From JAJNPS01 sp031378845 (GTDB lineage: Bacteria > Pseudomonadota > Alphaproteobacteria > Rhodobacterales > Rhodobacteraceae), in NCBI GenBank assembly GCA_031378845.1, contig JANNES010000016.1, positions 1 through 64,000 on the forward strand: DNA of 64,000 bases. Direction: 5' to 3'. Below are positions 9,798-18,425 of this stretch, one piece after another. The position numbers were made by a program, and so were the translations under genes. Positions within the stretch are counted from its first letter, which is position 1. Each line of letters begins with the position of its first letter. The notes under the pieces were generated by a model that did no database searches, was not told the origin of the DNA, and was given only the letters and a program-made list of their open reading frames with translations.

Positions 9798-12215
9798 TTA
9801 CAGCGCCGACGTCACGTCCCAGACATCCGCCATGTAGCCACGGATCGTGCGGTCAGACGAGAAAAAGCCCGACCGCGCGGTATTCAGCGCGGCCATCTTC
9901 TGCCAACCCCTGCGGTCAGCAAAGGCCTTGTCCACCTGCCCTTGCGCTGCATGATAGGCGTCAAAGTCCGATGCGACGAGGAAATAGTCGCTGTGCCACA
10001 TCCGGTGCACCAGCCCGTGATACCGGTCGGGCTGATCGGGGCTGAAGCGGCCTTCTGCAATCATTTGCAACACGTCTTGCAAGGACCTGCTCGCCTCGAT
10101 GGCCAGACGGGAGTGATCGGCGACTGCGCGCCGTTTGACGACCTCTTCGGCGGTCATGCCAAAGAGGAAAAAGTTCTCTCTGCCAACTTCTTGCAAGATT
10201 TCGACATTGGCCCCGTCCAGCGTGCCGATGGTGGGCGCGCCGTTCATCATGAACTTCATGTTGCCCGTGCCCGACGCCTCCTTGCCCGCCGTCGAGATCT
10301 GTTCGGACAGATCCGCCGCCGGGATCAGATGCTCGGCCATCGAGACATTGTAATTGGCCGGATAGACGATTTTCAAAAGGTCGCCGGTGACCGGATCATT
10401 GTTAACAACAGCCGCCACATCATTGATCAGATGAATGATTTCCTTGGCTACCGCGTAGCCCGGCGCCGACTTGCCGCCAAAAATCTTGACACGCGGCACC
10501 CATGGCCCGGTCGGGTTGGCGCGGATTTCCGACCAGTGCGCCACGGTCTGCAAGATGTTCAACAGCTGGCGTTTGTATTCGTGGATCCGCTTGATCTGCA
10601 CGTCGAACAAGGCTTCGGGCGCCACCGCCACCCCGGTCTTGTCCTTGATCCACTGCGCCAGACGTTCCTTGTTATGCAGCTTGGCCGCGTCGAACTTGTC
10701 CAGAAAACCGCTATCCGCGACATGCGGCTCAAGCTCTTTGAGGCGATCAAGGTGATCTTCCCATCCTGCGCCAATCGTATCGGTGATCAACCCCGATAGC
10801 GCAGGGTTCGCCAGACGCAGCCAGCGGCGCGGTGTCACGCCATTGGTCTGGTTGATGATCCTCCCGGGATGCAACTGATTGAGTTCGGGGAAAAGCGACG
10901 ACTTGATCAGCTCCGAATGCAGCGCCGATACCCCGTTCACATTCTTGGCCATCACAAAGGCCAATTCGCCCATGCGGACTTCGTGGTGCTTGACGATGCC
11001 GACGTAATGCGGCCGCGCGGGGTAGGTGCGGCGGTGCCAGCTGTCGATGCGTTCGACAATCTGCATGTGTCGCGGCAAGACATTGCCAAAGGTGAACGTG
11101 GCCCAACGCTCCAGCGCCTCGGGCAAGAGGGTGTGGTTGGTGTAGCCAAGGCACGCCCGCGCCGTGGTCAGCGCCGCCTCGAACTCCATCCCATGCACAT
11201 CGCTGAGCAGCCGGATCAGCTCCGGCCCCGCAATCGCAGGATGGGTGTCGTTCATCTGGATCGCCACATGTTTCGGCAGTGCCGCCAGATCGTCATGACC
11301 ATCCAGATACCGACGCAAGATGTCCTGCAAAGCCGCCGAGGTCAGGAAAAATTCCTGTTTCAGGCGCAATTCCTTGCCCTGATAGGTCGTGTCATCGGGA
11401 TAAAGCACGCGGCTGAGCGTCCGGGCCAGATTTTCAGGCTCCGCTGCCGCAGCGTAGTCACCGCGATTGAACCGCTCCAGATCGAACATCATCGTCGGCT
11501 TGGCCGCCCAAAGCCGCAAGGTATTGGCCCATTTGCCCTGCCAGCCAATGACCGGCGTGTCATGCGCCTCGGCGATGACCGTCTCGCCGGGCTCCCACAG
11601 GTCTTTGCCATCCTTGGTGACAACCGCCCCCTTGAAGCCGATCGTGTAGGCGCTTTCGGGCCGCTCGAACTCCCACGGATAGGGCTGCAACAGCCAGTCT
11701 TCGGGCGTCTCGACCTGCTGGCCGCCCTGAAAGCGTTGGCGAAAGAGGCCATGCTCATAGCGGATGCCGTAGCCATAGGCAGGCACGCCCAATGTCGCCA
11801 TCGACTCCATGAAACACGCGGCCAGCCGGCCAAGGCCGCCATTGCCCAACGCGGCATCCGGCTCATCCTCGATCAGCACCCGCAGATCGACGCCAAGCTC
11901 TGACATCGTCGTCGCGACAGCGTCATACAGCCCCAGATTGATCGTCGCATCCTCCAGGAGACGCCCGATCAGAAACTCCATCGACAGATAATAGACCCGC
12001 TTGTGATCATTGTCCCAGGTCTTGCGGGTCGATGCGAACCATGGCCCCACAATCCGGTCGCGGATCGAAAAGCTCAGCGCCAGGCGCCAGTCGTAGACCG
12101 AGGCATGGGCAGCATCCTTGCCCAGCGTAAAGGTCAAATGCCGCAAGATATCGGCTTTGATAAGGTTCGGCGTCAGGCTGAGATCAGTCACGGTTCCGTC
12201 CAAATTTTCACACAC
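9798..12215 (-). CDS. glgP: Glycogen phosphorylase
   Basis: GT35 enzyme that releases glucose-1-phosphate from glycogen ends. It has 805 aa (E. coli 815). N-terminal landmarks are YYLSMEFLIGR and GNGGLGRLAACF. The PLP-binding lysine is in SGTGNMKFMMNG, about residue 650. The longest frame starts at GTG 12215, very close to its AAGGG. A second GTG at 12191 (797 aa) follows GGACGGA and is also plausible. It is the first gene of the minus-strand glg operon, so both degradation and synthesis share one promoter region. Confidence 0.95.
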   Translation of the reverse strand: MCENLDGTVTDLSLTPNLIKADILRHLTFTLGKDAAHASVYDWRLALSFSIRDRIVGPWFASTRKTWDNDHKRVYYLSMEFLIGRLLEDATINLGLYDAVATTMSELGVDLRVLIEDEPDAALGNGGLGRLAACFMESMATLGVPAYGYGIRYEHGLFRQRFQGGQQVETPEDWLLQPYPWEFERPESAYTIGFKGAVVTKDGKDLWEPGETVIAEAHDTPVIGWQGKWANTLRLWAAKPTMMFDLERFNRGDYAAAAEPENLARTLSRVLYPDDTTYQGKELRLKQEFFLTSAALQDILRRYLDGHDDLAALPKHVAIQMNDTHPAIAGPELIRLLSDVHGMEFEAALTTARACLGYTNHTLLPEALERWATFTFGNVLPRHMQIVERIDSWHRRTYPARPHYVGIVKHHEVRMGELAFVMAKNVNGVSALHSELIKSSLFPELNQLHPGRIINQTNGVTPRRWLRLANPALSGLITDTIGAGWEDHLDRLKELEPHVADSGFLDKFDAAKLHNKERLAQWIKDKTGVAVAPEALFDVQIKRIHEYKRQLLNILQTVAHWSEIRANPTGPWVPRVKIFGGKSAPGYAVAKEIIHLINDVAAVVNNDPVTGDLLKIVYPANYNVSMAEHLIPAADLSEQISTAGKEASGTGNMKFMMNGAPTIGTLDGANVEILQEVGRENFFLFGMTAEEVVKRRAVADHSRLAIEASRSLQDVLQMIAEGRFSPDQPDRYHGLVHRMWHSDYFLVASDFDAYHAAQGQVDKAFADRRGWQKMAALNTARSGFFSSDRTIRGYMADVWDVTSAL

Positions 12216-12340
12216 ACCCTTGTTGGCGCATCGTTTAGCCTAGCTTGTTGCCTGTGAGGGTCAAGTTAACCCCCGGCAAGACCCGCGCCATGCATGCATT
12301 TTCGTCAAGAACCGCACGGCCGGCAGGCCCCCGACAACAC

Positions 12341-12354
12341 TCAAAGCGCTTTTA
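12341..12354. promoter_or_regulatory. LacI-type palindromic operator, site 1 (glg promoter region)
   Basis: TCAAAGCGCTTTTA contains the perfect palindrome AAAGCGCTTT with the central CG step typical of LacI/GalR-family operators. It lies about 130 bp upstream of glgP. A second copy is centred 78 bp further upstream. No LacI-family gene is in this window, so the regulator is unidentified. Confidence 0.5.
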
Positions 12355-12417
12355 GGATAGCGGAACCAGCCGGCAAGGAAAACCCATTATATCGCAACCT
12401 ATTCAACATGAAAAAAA

Positions 12418-12431
12418 ATCAAAGCGCTTTG
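12418..12431. promoter_or_regulatory. LacI-type palindromic operator, site 2 (glg promoter region)
   Basis: The perfect 12-mer palindrome CAAAGCGCTTTG occurs here inside ATCAAAGCGCTTTGGG. It shares TCAAAGCGCTTT with site 1. The gap 12216-12522 holds these sites and an A-rich run at 12409-12417 but no convincing gene. The glgP promoter, on the minus strand, should lie in this gap. Confidence 0.5.
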
Positions 12432-12522
12432 GGCGGCTCTCGCACTGATACAAAAACGGGCGTGACAGGTTTCCTTCGCCGCAAGCGCGCCGCCCGATCG
12501 CATTGCAGATCGGCTTGCCGCG

Positions 12523-13596
12523 TCACGCGCCCCAGGTCCGTCGCAGCACGCCCATCCAGTTGTTCCACGCAAGCTTGTGCAGCAGTTCCATGTCAAAACC
12601 ATGACCAGCCAAGGCGGTCAGCAGACCCGGCAAGCCTGTCACGTCGCCGATGACGTCCGGCACCGCCGCCCCGTCAAAATCCGACCCGAAACCGAGCTGA
12701 TCCTCGCCCAGGTGGGCAATCAGGTGATCCATGTGGCGCAGCACCGGATCCCAGCCACAATCGCCTCCGGGGCGTCCATCGGGGCGCAGAAAACACGTCG
12801 CGAAGTTCAACCCGACCATGCCACCGCTGTCACGGATCATCGCCAGTTGCCGGTCGGTCAGATTGCGGCTCGAAGGCGTGATCGCAGAGGCGTTGGAATG
12901 CGTGGCGACGAGGGGCGCATCACTGATCCGCGCCACATCGTTGAACCCTACCTCATTCAGATGCGAAAGATCCACGAGTATTTTCAGCGCATTACACTGG
13001 CGCACCAGGGCAAAACCGGCCTTGGTCAGGCCAGGGCCGGTATCGGGGCCAGAGGGATAGCGGAACGGCACGCCGTGACCAAAGATCGTCGGGCGGCTCC
13101 AGACCGGTCCAAGTGACCGCAGGCCCATGGCATGAAAGAGATGCAGCGCATCAAGGTCGGCGGCGATCGCATCGGCACCTTCCATATGCAAGACGCCCGC
13201 GATGGACCCTGCGGCCCGTGCGGTCTCGATCTCGGCCACCGTATGACAGACCGCAAACGCCCCACCCGACGCGCGCGCCATCCAATGGAAATGCCCCGCC
13301 ATCTGCAGGGCCAAAGGCTGCGCCAGCATGGCAGGTAACGGGTCTGGCAGCGGCACGTCGTAGGGCGGGTTGTCCATCACGGCCGTGATTGCCGCCAGAT
13401 CGACCGTCTCGCCGGTCGCAGGCGACGGCACGTAGATCGCAAACATGCCGCCGGCAAACCCAGCCGCCCGCATACGCGGCAGATCCAGATGTCCGCGGCC
13501 CTCGCCCGTCAACCAGATCGCATCGCGCCGTTCGGGCGCATGCAAAATGCGCAGCAAGATATCGTTGTGACCGTCAAAAACCGGGATCGGCAGCAT
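12523..13596 (-). CDS. Membrane dipeptidase family (peptidase M19)
   Basis: Zinc amidohydrolase-fold dipeptidase of 357 aa. Metal ligands appear as GHND near the N-terminus (about residue 9), HMEGAD, VDLSHL, VATHSN and the C-terminal GSDFDG. No signal peptide is visible, so it is probably cytoplasmic despite the family name. ATG 13596 follows AAGG and begins MLPIPVFDGHND, as in other bacterial M19 proteins; the frame is open further upstream but that extension is unlike the family. It lies 307 bp upstream of glgP on the same strand. Confidence 0.9.
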   Translation of the reverse strand: MLPIPVFDGHNDILLRILHAPERRDAIWLTGEGRGHLDLPRMRAAGFAGGMFAIYVPSPATGETVDLAAITAVMDNPPYDVPLPDPLPAMLAQPLALQMAGHFHWMARASGGAFAVCHTVAEIETARAAGSIAGVLHMEGADAIAADLDALHLFHAMGLRSLGPVWSRPTIFGHGVPFRYPSGPDTGPGLTKAGFALVRQCNALKILVDLSHLNEVGFNDVARISDAPLVATHSNASAITPSSRNLTDRQLAMIRDSGGMVGLNFATCFLRPDGRPGGDCGWDPVLRHMDHLIAHLGEDQLGFGSDFDGAAVPDVIGDVTGLPGLLTALAGHGFDMELLHKLAWNNWMGVLRRTWGA

Positions 13597-13855
13597 CGAA
13601 CCTTGACCTTTTTGCCACGCCCGGCATCGGGCCGCCGCGCACGAACCTGCCATGGCGCGACCGGAATGGCCAGCGCTTGGCGAGGGTCGTCGATCAGCGG
13701 CACGCCATCACGCTGTTCCCGCCGTAGTTTCGGCGCAGGCGTTCGAAGTCCTTGTCGCGGCGGCACGGATTGATACAGACAGAAACAATTTGTTCATCAA
13801 TCTGCCGCAGTTGTGACCAACCAAGCGTTGCGCTTTACCAACATCTTGTCTAAAT

Positions 13856-13864
13856 TTATCCACA
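13856..13864 (+). other. DnaA-box-like sequence TTATCCACA
   Basis: A perfect 9-mer DnaA-box consensus lies in an A+T-richer part of the 545-bp gap between the M19 gene and the tfoX-like gene. It is followed by a small GCGG-TTTT-CCGC hairpin. It is single, so an origin is not supported. The rest of the gap (13597-13943) shows no gene I can defend. Confidence 0.3.
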
Positions 13865-13943
13865 AGCGGTTTTCCGCCTTTATCCCGACTTGGTTGTCAA
13901 AGAGTTCAGAAAAAGAAACGTGTACAGGTAGCAGAGCAGTCAA

Positions 13944-14075
13944 ATGGCCAGAAAACCGCAACCCAGCCCGCAACAAGGGGGCAGTTCGGCGCCCACCCAA
14001 CAACAGGGCCAAACAACTCCGACCCCGCAGCAGCAGGCGGGACAACAGATCATCCGCGACTGGGCCTCGATCTAA
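13944..14075 (+). CDS. Possible small Pro/Gln-rich protein (43 aa)
   Basis: ATG 13944 to TAA 14075 encodes 43 residues. The protein starts MARKPQPSPQQGG, has runs of three Gln separated by Thr-Pro, and ends IIRDWASI. The Pro/Gln content and the ordered tail are unlike a random frame in G+C-rich DNA. The ribosome binding site is weak (AGAG-type). The gene would sit 66 bp before the tfoX-like gene on the same strand. I do not recognise the family. Confidence 0.35.
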   Translation: MARKPQPSPQQGGSSAPTQQQGQTTPTPQQQAGQQIIRDWASI

Positions 14076-14141
14076 GGCGCTGGCTTTGCCTTTCCGACGC
14101 TGTCCGGCTAGGGTCGACGCATCTGTGCGAACGGTCTGACC

Positions 14142-14480
14142 ATGCCCGATCCCGTCTCTTCGATCCCCAATCTCGGCCCTGCATCCGAGTCCGCTTTTGC
14201 GCGCGCCGGGATCACCAGCGCACAACAGATCCGCGACCTTGGCGCGGATGAAGCCTATCGCCGCTTGCTCCTGACCGGCAGCCAGCCGCATTTCATCGGC
14301 TACTACGTCCTTGTCATGGGCCTGCAAGGTCGTCGCTGGAACGATTGCAAGGGCGACGAGAAAAAGGCCCTGCGGCAGCGGTTCGACACCATCAAGGACA
14401 GCCTGATCGGCACAAAAGAAAAGGGCCGCTCGGATCTCGAGACGGCCCTTCAGATGATCGGCGTTGTCGAACGTCGCTAA
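14142..14480 (+). CDS. TfoX/Sxy C-terminal domain protein
   Basis: The 112-aa protein matches the TfoX C-terminal domain, a helix-hairpin-helix-like fold, with the segments SIPNLGPASESAFARAGI, QIRDLGADEAYRRLL and RFDTIKDSLIG. It lacks the TfoX N-terminal domain of the gammaproteobacterial competence regulator; stand-alone C-terminal versions are common in Rhodobacteraceae and have no fixed role. Competence control should not be assumed. It converges on ndk, 58 bp away. Confidence 0.85.
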   Translation: MPDPVSSIPNLGPASESAFARAGITSAQQIRDLGADEAYRRLLLTGSQPHFIGYYVLVMGLQGRRWNDCKGDEKKALRQRFDTIKDSLIGTKEKGRSDLETALQMIGVVERR

Positions 14481-14499
14481 GCCGATTTCCGTACCGGAG

Positions 14500-14522
14500 A
14501 ACCTGCAGAACCTGCAGAACCT
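14500..14522. repeat. 9-bp tandem repeat between tfoX-like gene and ndk
   Basis: Two and a half copies of AACCTGCAG lie in the short convergent gap between the tfoX-like gene and ndk. No typical uridine-tailed terminator is seen here for either gene. Confidence 0.5.
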
Positions 14523-14538
14523 TCGGATATTCTTTGGT

Positions 14539-14961
14539 TTACCCGACCAGTTCCAGCCCCGAAAAGTAAAACGAGATCTCGCGCGCCGCCGACGTCGCGC
14601 TGTCCGAGCCATGGACCGAATTCTCGCCAACCGACAGTGCGAACTCCTTGCGGATGGTGCCATCAGCGGCATTGGCCGGGTTCGTGGCCCCCATCACTTC
14701 TCGGTTTTTCAGAATGGCGCCATCGCCTTGCAGCACCTGCACCACAACCGGCCCCGACGCCATGAAGTCGCACAACTCGCCGTAAAACCCGCGCTCCTTG
14801 TGTTCGGCATAGAACGCGCCGGCTTGGGCAACCGTCAGGTGGATGCGCTTTTGCGCCACGATCCGCAGGCCAGCCTCTTCGAACTTGGCGTTGATCTTGC
14901 CGGTCAGGTTGCGCTTGGTGGCGTCGGGCTTGATGATCGAAAGGGTGCGTTCGGTGGCCAT
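14539..14961 (-). CDS. ndk: Nucleoside-diphosphate kinase
   Basis: Transfers the gamma-phosphate between nucleoside triphosphates and diphosphates through a phosphohistidine. It has exactly 140 aa, the usual bacterial length. It starts MATERTLSIIKPDA, contains the ATNPANAADGTIR loop, and has the catalytic His in NSVHGSDS (about residue 117). ATG 14961 follows GAGGA at 5 nt spacing; the frame continues upstream but without homology. It is monocistronic and convergent with the tfoX-like gene. Confidence 0.98.
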   Translation of the reverse strand: MATERTLSIIKPDATKRNLTGKINAKFEEAGLRIVAQKRIHLTVAQAGAFYAEHKERGFYGELCDFMASGPVVVQVLQGDGAILKNREVMGATNPANAADGTIRKEFALSVGENSVHGSDSATSAAREISFYFSGLELVG

Positions 14962-15211
14962 GATGTCCTCATCTTGTGGGCAACGCGGGCCCCTGCCCGC
15001 GCTAGAATTTCGCCCGCCTGCTAGCACGGCACCGGGCCCTTGAAAAGCACATAGCGGTGCGCTTGGCAGCCGGGCCAAACGTTTGCCGACGGATCAGGCG
15101 CGGCCGCTGTAAGGCGTCGCCCCCCGCAATTGTCGCCTGCAGGTGCGGGGCTCTTGAAACCTGCCGCACGCTGCGATTGACTGCACCTGTCCGGTCGCGA
15201 AAGGTCGCATC

Positions 15212-15649
15212 ATGCCAACCTCTGCCCCGCCCTTCACGCTGACCGGCTTTGACCATGTGGTCTTTGTCGTCAATGATCTGGCGCGGGCGTGCGACTTTTA
15301 CCAATCCGTGCTCGGCTGCGTTCCGGGCTATTCCTACCCCGCTTTGGGGATGGAACAGCTGTGGTGCGGGTCGTGCCTGATCGTGCTGTGGGACATCACG
15401 CATCCGGGGGCCGCAGGCGCGGTGCCACCTGTGACGGGCGGGCGCAATGTCGATCACCTGTGCATCGCGACCAGCCCCTTTGCCCCCGATGACATGCGCG
15501 CGCATCTGGCCGCGCATGGCATCCCCATTGAACGCGAGGCGGTACACGGGGGCGCACGCGGCATGGGCCATTCGTTCTATTTTCGCGACCCGTTCGGCAA
15601 CCTTCTGGAGGTGAAGGGACCCGCCGAATATCCCGACGGTCGCGGCTGA
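15212..15649 (+). CDS. VOC (glyoxalase/dioxygenase-fold) family protein
   Basis: A 145-aa protein with one vicinal-oxygen-chelate domain. Metal-ligand-type positions are seen in FDHVVFVVNDL (His about 11-14), in VDHLCIA and in the terminal FRDPFGNLLEVKGP with its Glu. It resembles small lyase or resistance-type VOC proteins, and the substrate cannot be told from sequence. The 250-bp gap upstream, before ndk, shows nothing recognisable. Confidence 0.85.
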   Translation: MPTSAPPFTLTGFDHVVFVVNDLARACDFYQSVLGCVPGYSYPALGMEQLWCGSCLIVLWDITHPGAAGAVPPVTGGRNVDHLCIATSPFAPDDMRAHLAAHGIPIEREAVHGGARGMGHSFYFRDPFGNLLEVKGPAEYPDGRG

Positions 15650-15673
15650 CCGGAACGCCACCTATCGGGACAA

Positions 15674-15706
15674 GTGTCCGACAGGTGTCCGACAGATGTC
15701 CGACGC
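15674..15706. repeat. Three tandem 11-bp repeats upstream of the ABC-F gene
   Basis: GTGTCCGACAG occurs twice head to tail, followed by the degenerate ATGTCCGACGC. The period is close to one DNA helical turn. It lies about 100-130 bp upstream of the ABC-F start, in the gap after the VOC gene. Confidence 0.75.
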
Positions 15707-15805
15707 TTGGCATACACTGAGGCCACGCCGGGCATGCGCATTGCACATGCACTATTTCCCCCTTGCCGGTTGACGCTGCCGTGCAGTTGAGGCAAGCCCC
15801 GCTCC

Positions 15806-17653
15806 ATGCTCAAGATTTCAGACATCACCTATTCCGTCGAAGGCCGCCCCTTGTTCGAAGGGGCCTCGGCCACGATCCCCACCGGCCACAAGGTCGGCCT
15901 TGTGGGACGCAACGGCGCGGGCAAAACCACGCTTTTTCGCCTGATCAAGGGCGAGCTTGCGCTTGAAGGCGGCGAGATCAGCCTGCCCTCCCGCGCCCGC
16001 ATCGGTGGTGTGTCACAAGAGGCGCCATCGTCCGAGGACTCGCTTCTGGACACGGTTCTGGCCGCCGATACCGAACGCGCGAGCCTCCTGGCCGAGGCGG
16101 AAACCGCCCACGACGCCCACCGCATCGCCGAGATCCAGGCCCGCCTGTCCGATATCGACGCGTGGAGCGCCGAGGGCCGCGCCTCGAGCATTCTCAAGGG
16201 TTTGGGCTTCGATGCTGAGGCGCAACTTAAACCGTGTTCGGCGTTTTCGGGCGGCTGGCGGATGCGTGTGGCGCTCGCCGGGGTCCTCTTTGCGCAACCC
16301 GATCTCTTGTTGCTCGATGAGCCGACCAACTACCTCGACCTCGAAGGCGCTTTGTGGCTTGAGGCGTATTTGCAGAAATACCCCCACACCGTGCTGATCA
16401 TCAGCCACGACCGCGGTCTCTTGAATCGCGCGGTGCAGGGCATCTTGCATCTGGATGCCAAAAAGCTGACCTACTGGACCGGCCCTTACGACCAGTTCGC
16501 CCGCCAGATGGCCGAACGCCGCGCCGTCCTGCAGGCCGAGGCGAAAAAACAAGAGCTTCGCCGCGCGCATCTGCAAAGCTTTGTTGACCGTTTCAAGGCA
16601 AAAGCGTCCAAGGCGGTCCAAGCCCAGTCCCGCGTCAAGATGCTGGAAAAGATGGTCACGATCACCGCGCCCGAAGATGCCAAGAAGGTGGTCTTCACGT
16701 TCCCCAAGCCTGAAGAGCTTTCGCCCCCCATCATCAACATGGATGGGGCTGCCGTGGGCTATGGCGGTCCGACCGTGCTGCGCAAGCTGTCCTTGCGGAT
16801 CGACCAAGACGACCGCATTGCCCTTCTGGGCCGCAACGGAGAAGGAAAGTCTACTCTTTCCAAGCTGTTGGCGGGCAAACTTGTCTCGGTCGAAGGCAAG
16901 CTGGTGAAATCCTCCAAGCTGCGGATCGGCTATTTCGCGCAGCATCAAGTTGACGAGTTGCATGTGGACGAGACCCCCTTGCAGCACCTGATGGCCTTGC
17001 GCCCCGCCGAGGGTCAGGCCCGCCTGCGCGCGCGCCTTGCAGGCTTTGGCTTGATGGCTGATCAGGCTGAAACCGTGGTCGGCCGCCTTTCGGGTGGTCA
17101 AAAGGCGCGGCTCTCGCTGCTCCTGGCCACCATCGATGCGCCGCACCTTCTGATCCTGGACGAACCCACCAACCACCTCGACATGGAAAGCCGCGAGGCG
17201 CTGGTCGAGGCGCTGACCGAATATTCCGGTGCGGTCATTTTGGTCAGCCACGACATGCATCTTCTGGGACTTGTGGCCGACAGGTTGTGGCTGGTCAAGG
17301 GCGGTGCCGTGACGCCCTATACCGAAGACCTCGAAGCGTATCGCCGCCAGCTGCTGGCCGGCGAAGAGGATACCAAGATCACCACAAAGCCCGTTGAAAA
17401 ACCAAAGAAAATCGGCCGCGACGATATGCTTGCCCTGCGCGCCGAGGTCCGTAAATGCGAAGATCGTCTGGCCAAGATCAACGAGATGCGTGACCGTCTG
17501 GCCAAGAAACTGGCTGACCCCGAACTCTATGAGCCCGCCCGCATCGGCGAGCTGGAGACCTGGAACAAGAAATACGGCGAAGTGATGGAGGCGCTCGACC
17601 GCGCCGAGGCGATGTGGCTGGCCGCACAGGAAAAGCTGGAAGCGGCGGCCTGA
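15806..17653 (+). CDS. ABC-F family ATP-binding protein (YheS/Uup type)
   Basis: A soluble 615-aa protein with two ATPase domains and no membrane span. Domain 1 has Walker A GRNGAGKTT (about residue 34), signature FSGGW and Walker B LLLLDEPTNYLD. Domain 2 has GRNGEGKST, LSGGQKARL and LILDEPTNHLD. A charged P-site tRNA-interaction linker (about 240-290) lies between them, and a Lys/Glu-rich C-terminal coiled coil (about 545-610) ends it. ABC-F proteins act on ribosomes; this subtype is housekeeping rather than clearly antibiotic-protective. Confidence 0.93.
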   Translation: MLKISDITYSVEGRPLFEGASATIPTGHKVGLVGRNGAGKTTLFRLIKGELALEGGEISLPSRARIGGVSQEAPSSEDSLLDTVLAADTERASLLAEAETAHDAHRIAEIQARLSDIDAWSAEGRASSILKGLGFDAEAQLKPCSAFSGGWRMRVALAGVLFAQPDLLLLDEPTNYLDLEGALWLEAYLQKYPHTVLIISHDRGLLNRAVQGILHLDAKKLTYWTGPYDQFARQMAERRAVLQAEAKKQELRRAHLQSFVDRFKAKASKAVQAQSRVKMLEKMVTITAPEDAKKVVFTFPKPEELSPPIINMDGAAVGYGGPTVLRKLSLRIDQDDRIALLGRNGEGKSTLSKLLAGKLVSVEGKLVKSSKLRIGYFAQHQVDELHVDETPLQHLMALRPAEGQARLRARLAGFGLMADQAETVVGRLSGGQKARLSLLLATIDAPHLLILDEPTNHLDMESREALVEALTEYSGAVILVSHDMHLLGLVADRLWLVKGGAVTPYTEDLEAYRRQLLAGEEDTKITTKPVEKPKKIGRDDMLALRAEVRKCEDRLAKINEMRDRLAKKLADPELYEPARIGELETWNKKYGEVMEALDRAEAMWLAAQEKLEAAA

Positions 17654-17655
17654 CC

Positions 17656-17692
17656 CTTTCATCTTTGCAAAAATATCTCCGCCGGAGGCTCC
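17656..17692 (-). repeat. Intergenic hairpin repeat, copy 3
   Basis: Read on the minus strand: GAGCCTCCGGCGGAGATATTT followed by TTGCAAAGATGAAAG, with a short CTCCG/CGGAG stem. The GATATTT...AAGATGAAAG tail matches the copies at 27912 and 31882, but the long C/G stem is shorter. It lies just after the ABC-F stop in the opposite orientation to that gene. Confidence 0.65.
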
Positions 17693-17741
17693 CGTCACCG
17701 GGACCATTGCGCGACGGGATGGCGCAATCTAGCGTAGCGCG

Positions 17742-18362
17742 ATGATCGAAACCGCGTTTCTCATCACCGCCTTTGCCACGCTCTTCGTGGTGATCGACCC
17801 GCCGGGTCTGGTCCCGCTGTTTATCGCGCTAACCCGCGGCATGAGCCCGGAAAAGCGCCGTGCGATGGCCCTTCGGGCGTGCCTGATCGCGTCGTTTCTT
17901 TTGCTCGTCTTTGGTCTTGCCGGCGAATCCATCCTTGGCTTTGTCGGCATCTCGATGCCGGCCTTTCGTATTGCGGGCGGCATCTTGTTGTTCCTGACGG
18001 CCCTCGACATGCTCTTTGAACGCCGCACCCAGCGCCGCGAGGGCCAGCAGGCCGATCCCGATCATGACCCGTCGGTGTTTCCGCTTGCCACCCCGCTGAT
18101 CGCGGGGCCCGGTGCGATTGCCTCGATGATCCTGCTGGTCGGCGAATCCGGCACGGGGTGGCTTGGCACGGCTTGGGTGATCGGGCTGATGCTGGGCATG
18201 ATGGCCGTGACCTACGCCTTCTTGCTTGCCTCTCCGCCACTGGAGCGGATGCTGGGACGCACCGGAACCATCGTCATCACGCGACTTTTGGGGATGCTGC
18301 TGGCAGCGCTGTCGGTGCAATTCGTGATCGACGGAGTCAAGGGGACGGGACTGATCGGATAG
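17742..18362 (+). CDS. MarC family integral membrane protein
   Basis: A 206-aa protein with six predicted membrane helices in the MarC/UPF0056 pattern: FVVIDPPGLVPLFIALT near the N-terminus and FPLATPLIAGPGAIASMIL about residue 115, the two signature repeats of the family. The early link to multiple antibiotic resistance was not upheld for E. coli MarC, and the function is unknown. A short gap with the hairpin repeat separates it from the ABC-F gene. Confidence 0.92.
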   Translation: MIETAFLITAFATLFVVIDPPGLVPLFIALTRGMSPEKRRAMALRACLIASFLLLVFGLAGESILGFVGISMPAFRIAGGILLFLTALDMLFERRTQRREGQQADPDHDPSVFPLATPLIAGPGAIASMILLVGESGTGWLGTAWVIGLMLGMMAVTYAFLLASPPLERMLGRTGTIVITRLLGMLLAALSVQFVIDGVKGTGLIG

Positions 18363-18425
18363 GCCCGTGATTGCGGGTGGCGTCCGCCATCCCTATCTAT
18401 CTTTTCGTCGAACATGGAGGCCTGC

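Noticed and set aside
13670..13830. Minus-strand stretch with gene-like codon use upstream of the M19 gene (ends NSVMACR)
   Set aside because: It opens after a TAA and has no ATG, GTG or TTG at a useful place; it may be a remnant, but I cannot support a gene.
13856..13864. Replication origin
   Set aside because: A single DnaA-box match without a cluster, an A+T-rich unwinding element or origin-linked genes is not enough.
13797..14672. 291-codon minus-strand frame over the tfoX-like gene
   Set aside because: It covers the tfoX-like gene and the 3' end of ndk in a different frame and has no family features.
16013..17707. 564-codon frame antisense to the ABC-F gene
   Set aside because: The ABC-F reading has two complete ATPase domains; the antisense frame has none.
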